Positions 56,801 through 64,000 of a DNA stretch of 64,000 bases are shown piece after piece. The notes beneath the pieces are model-generated. The model had not been told where the DNA came from, made no database searches, and worked only from the letters and a program-made list of their open reading frames with translations. The stretch is from contig NZ_CAJFDC010000001.1 of assembly GCF_904067045.1 (NCBI RefSeq), positions 991,001-1,055,000 of the forward strand. Direction: 5' to 3'. The stretch is from Pseudomonas sp. FEN (GTDB taxonomy: Bacteria; Pseudomonadota; Gammaproteobacteria; Pseudomonadales; Pseudomonadaceae). Position 1 is the stretch's first letter, and each line of letters opens with the position of its first letter. The position numbers and the translations under genes were made by a program.

Positions 56801-57295
56801 TTCCAGCCAGTCGGCGCGATAGACCTGGTATTGGTCGAACAGGTCGGCGAGACGCTCGGCCAATTGGTAGCGCTTGCGCAGATCGGTGTCGTGAGTGAGG
56901 AAGCGTTGCAGCGGCTCGAAGTGCGCTTGGTCGATCAGTTCCGGCAGCAGACGCATCAGGCGCCAGGTCAGCGGGCCTTTGTCGAGCAGGGATTTGGCGG
57001 GGATTTCGTCGCGGCCCAGGACCATTCGGTAAAGCTGCCACATAAAGCTGCCGGGCAGTTGCACATCGATGGCGGCGGCGATGCCGCAGCCACCCTGGTC
57101 GTCGTCTTCCGGGTCTTCGGCCAGGGCGAGTTTCAGCCACTGGGCGATACCGTTGCTCTGCACCAGGGCGATTTCGTTCTCCAGGGGCGCCAGGGGATAA
57201 CGCCGCATCACGCTGATCACCAGGCTGCGCAGCTCCTCGGGGCTGTTGCTCTGCACCACCATGAAGGCGGGGTTGAGTGAGGTCGCGTCCGGCAT
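53837..57295 (-). CDS. recC: Exodeoxyribonuclease V gamma subunit
   Basis: The 1152-residue subunit begins MPDATSLNPAFMVVQSNSPEELRSLV and contains VFGISSLPAQALEALAGLARF, IIVMVPDIDSYAPHIRAVFG and KLVCLLGMNDGDYPR, typical of RecC. It recognises Chi and holds RecB and RecD together. I chose the ATG at 57295 with AAGGAAG 5 nt upstream; 41 further in-frame residues show no similarity. It is the first gene of the operon. Confidence 0.95.
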   Translation of the reverse strand: MPDATSLNPAFMVVQSNSPEELRSLVISVMRRYPLAPLENEIALVQSNGIAQWLKLALAEDPEDDDQGGCGIAAAIDVQLPGSFMWQLYRMVLGRDEIPAKSLLDKGPLTWRLMRLLPELIDQAHFEPLQRFLTHDTDLRKRYQLAERLADLFDQYQVYRADWLEDWAAGRHQLRSGRGEIKPLQPANCWQAELWRALLLDVGTCGMAQSRAGVHQRFIERVNQLESAPPGLPPRVIVFGISSLPAQALEALAGLARFSQVLLCVHNPCRHHWTDIVADKDLLRNQYKRQARKAGMPLALDPQTLHQHAHPLLAAWGKQGRDYINLLDSYDDPASYRAAFRDGRIDLFSDSVPLTLLNQLQDDILELRPLNETREHWPAIDLARDQSIRFHVAHSAQREVEILHDQLLERFSAEPDLRPRDIIVMVPDIDSYAPHIRAVFGQLERGDPRFIPFTLADQGQRGRDPLLIAVEHLLKLPDSRFPVSEILDLLDVPALRARFNVQERDLPTLHRWIEGAGVRWGMNAEQRAGLGLPDALEQNSWQFGLRRMLLGYAVGSGDACAGIEPYDEIGGLDAALIGPLVALLDALEIAHQELSEPALPQQWGERLHALIQLFFLASTEHDDYLLIQLEQLRADWLETCDAVNLQEILPLTVVREAWLAGLDQGRLSQRFLAGAVNFCTLMPMRAIPFKLVCLLGMNDGDYPRAQPPLDFDLMSSDYRPGDRSRREDDRYLLLEALLSARHQLYISWVGHSIRDNSERPASVLIGQLRDHLAAGWRLPDADGEHLLRALTQEHPLQPFSARYFHDSHAELFSYAREWQQLHESQSPHETIAPLDPYRQEEPLTLAQLQDFLRNPVRHFFSLRLKVFFEAAQAPLADEEPFVLDALQRYSLSDSLLQAALLQPDHSDEALQHQARRLQASGLLPMAGFGELLQHELIEPLPDLLQRYRQLLSLWPTALTSAVPVAFDADGIRVEGWLSGLHQRSDGGLLAVMTIPNSIGSLKTRKWHRLTRPWVEHLVACAGELSMTTALVASDDTLLLPPFEPRRAAEILGNLLLAWQSGMRRPLPVAVKTAFAWLSQPDPLKAQDAARKTYDGDGVNSEGERRESAALARQFADYNALIDSEEFEGWCDALYRPLLEAPWRSLATEEARP

Positions 57296-57684
57296 GCCGA
57301 CTTCCTTGGAGAATTCAAAACGAAGGCAGGACTTTAACACCTCCAGCGCGGCCAATCCCCCTGCCGGAACACCTATCCCAAACCCTATAAAGCTCAAGTC
57401 GTCCAGGAATGCTTGCAACCTGGCGTGTCGATGGCCAGCGTAGCGCTACGCCACGGCGTCAACGCTAACCTGGTTAGAAAGTGGATACCTGCTTAACGTG
57501 ATCGTCAGGCGCCAGCGTTGCCGGCTTTCGTTCCGATGACACTGGAGCCCCGAACTCAGGCCGATCAACCAATGCCTATCAGTATCGAGATCCCTTTCGG
57601 GCAGCAAAAACCTAGCCAGAGTGATCGCGGTATTCGGCCAAAAAAAAAGCCAGTCCGGCGTTACGGCAGGCCTGGTTTTTTGAG
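57296..57684. other. Gap between recC and the amidohydrolase gene
   Basis: The 389 bp hold the recC promoter, a 14-bp palindrome GCGTAGCGCTACGC (57438-57451), a CTAACC-T-GGTTAG dyad (57465-57477), and the terminator of the amidohydrolase transcript at the far end. No coding signal is seen. Confidence 0.55.
57640..57681 (-). terminator. Intrinsic terminator after the amidohydrolase gene
   Basis: On the minus strand CCAGGCC and GGACTGG form a stem with one mismatch, followed by C and nine T residues; an A-run precedes the stem, so it may work in both directions. It begins 4 nt after the amidohydrolase stop. Confidence 0.75.
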
Positions 57685-58869
57685 TTAGTTTAGATACCGT
57701 TCCACCAGGCGCGCCCAGTAGGCAGCGCCGATAGGCAAGTTTTTGTCATTGAAGTCGTAGGCCGGATTATGAACCATACAACCATCTTCTCCAACGCCAT
57801 TGCCCAAGCGTAAAAAACAACCTGGCCGCTGCTCAAGCATGTAAGCGAAGTCCTCGCTGGACATGAGCTGATCGGCATGAGCAATCACATGGTCATCACC
57901 CACCAGTTCCCGTGCTACTTGCAGAGCAAATTCGGTTTGCGCTCGGTTGTTGTCGATCACCGGGTAACCCGCCATATAGTCGATTGTGGCCGTTGCTCCA
58001 TAGCTGTTTGCCTGGGCATGGACCAGTGCTTCGATGCGCTCTTTCAACTGGCTACGTACCAGCTTGCTGAACGAGCGGACGCTCAGCTCAAGGTAGGCAC
58101 TGCTGGAAATCACATTGTTAGCAACCCCCGCCTGAAGCAAGCCGACCGTTACCACAGCAGGTTCAACAGGGTTGATATTGCGCGCGACAATGGTCTGCAG
58201 CGACATGACGATGCTGGAAGCCACCACCACCGGGTCCACCGTAAGGTGCGGGCGAGCCGCATGGCCTCCGAGACCATGAATGGTAATCGCGACCTTGTCG
58301 CTGGCCGACATGAACGGTCCGCTTCTAAATAGGAAGGTACCCGGGGCCTCGCCGGGGTGATTGTGCATTCCGAACACGGCATCACAGGGAAAGCGTTCGA
58401 ACAAACCATCATTTACCATGCGTTGCGCACCGCTATCGAAACCCTTCTCCTCTGCGGGTTGAAAATAGAGGTGCACCGTTCCGCGGAAGCTTCGTGTGCG
58501 CGCCAGATATTCAGCCGCCCCAAGCAGCATGGCGGTATGGCCGTCGTGGCCGCAGGCGTGCATTTTTCCCTGATGGACACTGGCGTAAGGCAAGCCGGTC
58601 TGCTCGGTCAACGGCAGAGCATCCATGTCCGCTCGTATGCCAATGCTCTTGCCGGCGCCTACCGTCAGGCTGCCTACCACACCGGTCTCACCAACGCCTT
58701 CGGTTACGCTAAACCCCCAGGCCCGTAAGCTCTCTGCAACGAGTTTAGCGGTTTGAAACTCCTCGTAGGCCATTTCCGGATGCTGGTGAATATGGCGGCG
58801 AATACGTGTCAGCTCCTCAACTTGAGGGCGTAAATCATCGACGTTGCAGTAGTGAGGTTCAGTCTTCAT
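57685..58869 (-). CDS. M20 family amidohydrolase (hippurate hydrolase type)
   Basis: The 394-residue cytosolic metalloenzyme has the M20D pattern: RRHIHQHPEMAYEE, metal motif MHACGHDGHTAML, FQPAEEKGFDSGAQRMV, FGMHNHPGEAPG, and the late MSSEDFAYML. Relatives release amino acids or auxins from N-acyl conjugates. The substrate is unknown. I chose the ATG at 58869; a GTG lies one codon upstream. It is 68 nt downstream of an MFS transporter gene on the same strand, so uptake and cleavage of one conjugate is likely. Confidence 0.88.
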   Translation of the reverse strand: MKTEPHYCNVDDLRPQVEELTRIRRHIHQHPEMAYEEFQTAKLVAESLRAWGFSVTEGVGETGVVGSLTVGAGKSIGIRADMDALPLTEQTGLPYASVHQGKMHACGHDGHTAMLLGAAEYLARTRSFRGTVHLYFQPAEEKGFDSGAQRMVNDGLFERFPCDAVFGMHNHPGEAPGTFLFRSGPFMSASDKVAITIHGLGGHAARPHLTVDPVVVASSIVMSLQTIVARNINPVEPAVVTVGLLQAGVANNVISSSAYLELSVRSFSKLVRSQLKERIEALVHAQANSYGATATIDYMAGYPVIDNNRAQTEFALQVARELVGDDHVIAHADQLMSSEDFAYMLEQRPGCFLRLGNGVGEDGCMVHNPAYDFNDKNLPIGAAYWARLVERYLN

Positions 58870-58937
58870 CACTGTGAGTTCCTAGCGGTGAATAATCGAG
58901 TGCAGGAGTGCTGCCAGTTGGGACGCATCCCCAGCGC

Positions 58938-60248
58938 CTACGGTTGAGCCTGGGCCGGTAAACGCAACGTCAACGTGCAAAGACCACCGATCACTAAAAG
59001 GACGGCCATTACGGCCATCCCCGCAGCGAACGAGCCGGTGAAGTTCTTCAAGGCGCCGATGATAGACGGACTAACAAACCCACCAAAGGCACCGATGCTG
59101 TTGATCAGGGCTATGCCGCCAGCGGCGGCAGTATCTTTGAGGTAGCTAGAGGGCCCAGCCCAGAACACGGCATAGGCAGCGTATGTGGATAGCGTTGCGA
59201 GGGTGATACTGCACAGCGCCAACGTGAGGTTGCCGGAACTGAAACCGGTCAGCACCAAGCCTACCGCGCCCAGAAAGGCGGGCACTGCGCCATGCCAGCG
59301 GCGCTCGCCCAGGCGATCGGAACTCCGGGCATTGATCAGCATCGCGAGAATGGCGGCGCTGTAAGGGATCATTGAATAGAGGCCGATCTCGAAAATATTC
59401 GTTACGCCAGCGTCTCGCAATATGCTCGGCAACCAGAAACTGACGGTATACAGACCGCAGATCAGACAGAAGTAAATGAGGGCCATCAGGTAAATTCGCC
59501 AATCCTTCAAGGCGGCAGCGAACGTGTGTTGTTTTGACGCCTGCACCTGTTCCAGATCATTCGCCAGCAAACGTTTTTCTTCTTTGCTCAGCCATTTGGC
59601 CTGTTCCGGCGAGTCACTCAAAAAGAAGAACGCAGCTATACCCAAAAGAATGCAAGGCGCCCCTTCGAGAATGAACATCCACTGCCATCCCGCCAAGCCA
59701 TGAATGTCGGCGAAAGTCCCCATGATCCAGGTCGACAATGGTCCACCGATGACGTTCGAGACGGGTCCTGCCAACAGGACGCACGCCATTACTTGAGCGC
59801 GACGCTTGCCTGAAAACCAGAAGGTTAGATAGAGGATCATGCCCGGAGCAAATCCAGCTTCAAACACCCCTAGAAAAAATCTCAGGACATAAAAGGTAGA
59901 GCTGTCATGGACAAACAGCATCGAGGTTGAAGCCACCCCCCACAACAACATGATGCGACTGAGCGTCTTACGTATTCCTATTCGTGCCAGCCAGAGATTG
60001 CTCGGCACTTCGAACATTACATAACCGATAAAGAAAATCCCTGCCGCCAATCCATAAGCGGCATCGGTCAGACCGAACTCCTGCTGCATCGCAATCTTGG
60101 CGTAACTGATATTGACCCGATCTAAATAGGCGAGGACATAGCACAACAACAGAAAGGGTAATAGGCGCCAACTGATTTTGCGATACATCTTGCGCAGGGC
60201 GAGGTCATCGAGGGGGATCGATGTGATCCGTATTGCTGCTTGAGCCAT
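58938..60248 (-). CDS. MFS transporter, anion:cation symporter family
   Basis: This 436-residue inner-membrane protein has twelve helices and ACS-family motifs: LCYVLAYLDRVNISYAKIAMQQEFGLTDAAYGLAAG, FEVPSNLWLARIGIRK and RFFLGVFEAGFAPGMILYLTFWF. The family takes up organic anions such as hexuronates, phthalates and aromatic acids. I chose the ATG at 60248 with GAGGA 7 nt upstream. It is divergent from a LysR gene and heads the operon with the amidohydrolase. Confidence 0.88.
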   Translation of the reverse strand: MAQAAIRITSIPLDDLALRKMYRKISWRLLPFLLLCYVLAYLDRVNISYAKIAMQQEFGLTDAAYGLAAGIFFIGYVMFEVPSNLWLARIGIRKTLSRIMLLWGVASTSMLFVHDSSTFYVLRFFLGVFEAGFAPGMILYLTFWFSGKRRAQVMACVLLAGPVSNVIGGPLSTWIMGTFADIHGLAGWQWMFILEGAPCILLGIAAFFFLSDSPEQAKWLSKEEKRLLANDLEQVQASKQHTFAAALKDWRIYLMALIYFCLICGLYTVSFWLPSILRDAGVTNIFEIGLYSMIPYSAAILAMLINARSSDRLGERRWHGAVPAFLGAVGLVLTGFSSGNLTLALCSITLATLSTYAAYAVFWAGPSSYLKDTAAAGGIALINSIGAFGGFVSPSIIGALKNFTGSFAAGMAVMAVLLVIGGLCTLTLRLPAQAQP

Positions 60249-60373
60249 ATTGAAGTCCTCGCAAATTCCGCATTTGTTTTTATTGTGTCGATTGAATGAG
60301 CTTGGCATCGCCCAATTGACAGGGATTATGGGGAGGGTAGAAACTTCAAACAATAGCTATATTCGCTGACAAG

Positions 60374-60392
60374 TGTTGCTTTGAAAGCAACA
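60374..60392. promoter_or_regulatory. Perfect dyad in the LysR-MFS divergent promoter
   Basis: TGTTGCTTT and AAAGCAACA are perfect 9-bp arms around one G. The core TTGC-N7-GCAA fits the T-N11-A LysR box. It ends 16 nt before the regulator start and lies 126 bp from the MFS start, so it is the likely binding site of the LysR protein. Confidence 0.7.
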
Positions 60393-60408
60393 GATAGGAG
60401 AGCCTAAA

Positions 60409-61329
60409 TTGCAGAAAATTGGCCTTAATGAACGTCGGCTTCACTATTTTTCAGCGGTTGCAGAAACCGGCTCGATCCGAGGCGCAGCGGACCGTCTGAA
60501 TATCGAGCCCTCGGTTGTCAGCCGGCAGATCCATCAATTGGAAAGCGAGTTGGGGGTGCAACTCCTACAGCGCCATGGTAGGGGGATCGTCCCGACAGAG
60601 GCTGCCAAGCTGGTGATCAACCATTGTCGTGAGCGGCGATCAAGCGAAGCCTTGCTGCTGACTCAGATTTCTGAACTCAAGGGTCTGGAGAGAGGTGAGA
60701 TTCACATTGTTGCGGGCGAAGGCTTCCGCGAGGAATTAGTCCGCTGGGTGCTCCAGGACTTCAGTCAGCAGCACCCCAAGCTGGTCGTTACTCTGGAGTT
60801 CGCCAATGCCGTCGACACAGTGCGGATGCTGGCAAGTGATCAGGCTCACATCGGCTTGGCATACCGTCCACCTATCGATCCCGCCGTGCGTACGGTCATG
60901 TTGCGCAAACAGCCAATGTGCGTCATCACCTGGCCCGGCCATCCCCTTACCGAGAAGAAACAGCCGCTGGCATTGGGTGATGTTTGCCCCTACCCGGTGG
61001 GATTGATGTCCAACGGCTTTGGCTTGAGCAATCTGGTTAAGCTGGCGCAATACCACGACCGCATTCAATTCGAATCCAATCTGGTCACCAACTCAATCGC
61101 CACCCTGAAGAGCTATGTAAAAGCCCACCTCGGGGTGACCTTTCTGTCCTCGCACGCGGTAGCCAATGAGATCGCGGAAGGAACGCTTGTAGCGCTCAGG
61201 ACCCGCAGCGAAGTATTCGAAAGTGCTGAGGCCCACCTGATGGTCCGCGCGGGTCGGCAACTGTCAGTCGCGGCTGAAAGGTTGTTGGCCATGTTGAAAC
61301 AGAAGGCCGTTTTTGATGGCCCTGAATAA
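60409..61329 (+). CDS. LysR-family transcriptional regulator
   Basis: A 306-residue regulator with an N-terminal helix-turn-helix (about 8-67; HYFSAVAETGSIRGAADRLNIEPSVVSRQIHQLESELGVQLLQR) and a LysR substrate domain (about 95-300). It probably senses the compound imported and cleaved by the divergent MFS and amidohydrolase. The start is a TTG with AGGAG 8 nt upstream; no ATG gives a complete HTH domain. It lies downstream of a perfect dyad, its probable operator. Confidence 0.88.
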   Translation: MQKIGLNERRLHYFSAVAETGSIRGAADRLNIEPSVVSRQIHQLESELGVQLLQRHGRGIVPTEAAKLVINHCRERRSSEALLLTQISELKGLERGEIHIVAGEGFREELVRWVLQDFSQQHPKLVVTLEFANAVDTVRMLASDQAHIGLAYRPPIDPAVRTVMLRKQPMCVITWPGHPLTEKKQPLALGDVCPYPVGLMSNGFGLSNLVKLAQYHDRIQFESNLVTNSIATLKSYVKAHLGVTFLSSHAVANEIAEGTLVALRTRSEVFESAEAHLMVRAGRQLSVAAERLLAMLKQKAVFDGPE

Positions 61330-61476
61330 TCTTGATCCAGCGCTCCCGAAAAATAGGTGCATGCGTTTAAATATAACCCTTGAGCCCCGCGGCGCTTGAA
61401 CCGACGCCATCGCTGGCAATCGAACAGTCACTCTAGATCCTGGATCGGGCACCGGACATTTGCGCAGCACAAAAAC

Positions 61477-61510
61477 AAAACCCCTGATCGCGTTAGCAAT
61501 CAGGGGTTTT
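61477..61510 (-). terminator. rRNA operon terminator
   Basis: AAAACCCCTGAT and ATCAGGGGTTTT form a perfect 12-bp stem around a 10-nt loop. On the minus strand the stem runs into TTTTGTTTTTG. It lies just after the 5S rRNA gene and ends the rrn transcript. Confidence 0.92.
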
Positions 61511-61519
61511 GGAATTTAA

Positions 61520-61637
61520 TCTTGACGATGACCTACTCTCACATGGGGAAACCCCACACTACCATCGGCGATGCATCGTTTCACTGCTGAGTTCGGGATG
61601 GGATCAGGTGGTTCCAATGCTCTATGGTCGTCAAGAA
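61520..61637 (-). rRNA. rrf: 5S ribosomal RNA
   Basis: On the minus strand the sequence reads TTGACGACCATAGAGCATTG, CCCATCCCGAACTCAGCAGT and GATGGTAGTGTGGGGTTTCC and ends with ATCGTCAAG, the conserved Pseudomonas 5S rRNA. The 5' and 3' arms pair (TTGACGAC with its complement near ATCGTCAA). The exact ends are uncertain by a few bases. Confidence 0.95.
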
Positions 61638-61807
61638 ATTCGGTAGCCAGCTCGTTTTCTCTTGCGAGATCACGCTCCAGCAAATGGGTATGTGACAGCT
61701 CGGTGTTTTGTGAGTCGCAAACTTTCGGTTCGTTTCGTCTTCACACACCGCAATCTGGTGCTCCTTCGCTCTTCAGCTCGAAGCCTGCAAATTGCTTGGG
61801 TGTTATA

Positions 61808-64000
<2,193 letters not shown>

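Overview
The window is a chromosomal segment of a Pseudomonas, most likely of the P. fluorescens group. GC content is high, REP-type palindromes lie in many gaps, and the gene families (retS, oprC, yfiBNR, urt/ure, cob) are those of pseudomonads. The first gene aligns with P. aeruginosa RetS: the predicted phospho-residues H407, D696 and D841 sit at a constant offset of 17 from the RetS residues I recall as H424, D713 and D858. As I recall the PAO1 map, retS, a MarC-family gene and the urea-transport/urease genes are neighbours there; here a corrin, metal and toxin-antitoxin block lies between them.

Layout. 0.1-3.6 kb: retS and a MarC-family gene. 3.6-4.9 kb: a solitary AAA-type ATPase preceded by eight copies of a 10-bp repeat. 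4.9-12.8 kb: corrin-ring synthesis, cobG-cobH-cobI-cobJ on the minus strand and cobL-cbiD-cobK on the plus strand. 12.8-13.5 kb: a HigBA-like toxin-antitoxin pair with its own dyad operator. 13.6-18.9 kb: copper genes (two DUF2946 proteins, a PCuAC chaperone, an OprC receptor and a PepSY membrane protein). 19.0-21.9 kb: a FecBCD/BtuFCD-type ABC importer behind a sequence identical to the Zur-box core, which suggests zinc-responsive uptake. 22.1-32.6 kb: urea transport urtABCDE behind a sigma-54 promoter, then ureD, ureA, two GNAT acetyltransferases, ureB and ureC; ureEFG are not here.

32.6-43.2 kb: a soluble histidine kinase, cbpM-cbpA, a YegD-like Hsp70, an orphan outer-membrane barrel protein, an AI-2E-family permease, a PsiF-repeat protein, a large GNAT/FemAB-like protein, and the yfiR-yfiN-yfiB cyclic-di-GMP module. 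43.5-48.1 kb: a small catabolic or uptake cluster (TIM-barrel isomerase, isopenicillin N synthase-like dioxygenase, frameshifted substrate-binding protein, fused permease-ATPase). 48.1-57.3 kb: recC-recB-recD. 57.7-61.3 kb: an M20 amidohydrolase and an MFS transporter divergent from a LysR regulator, with a perfect dyad between them. 61.5-64.0 kb: the end of an rRNA operon on the minus strand (5S complete, 23S cut by the window edge) with a clear terminator.

Most of this is recognisable core or common accessory content. The least explained items are the ATPase with its helically phased 10-bp repeats, the dioxygenase/isomerase/fused-ABC cluster, an in-frame REP-like palindrome inside cobG, and a ~132-bp composite repeat family present in four copies and two internal orientations. 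No CRISPR array, prophage, transposase or tRNA gene was seen.
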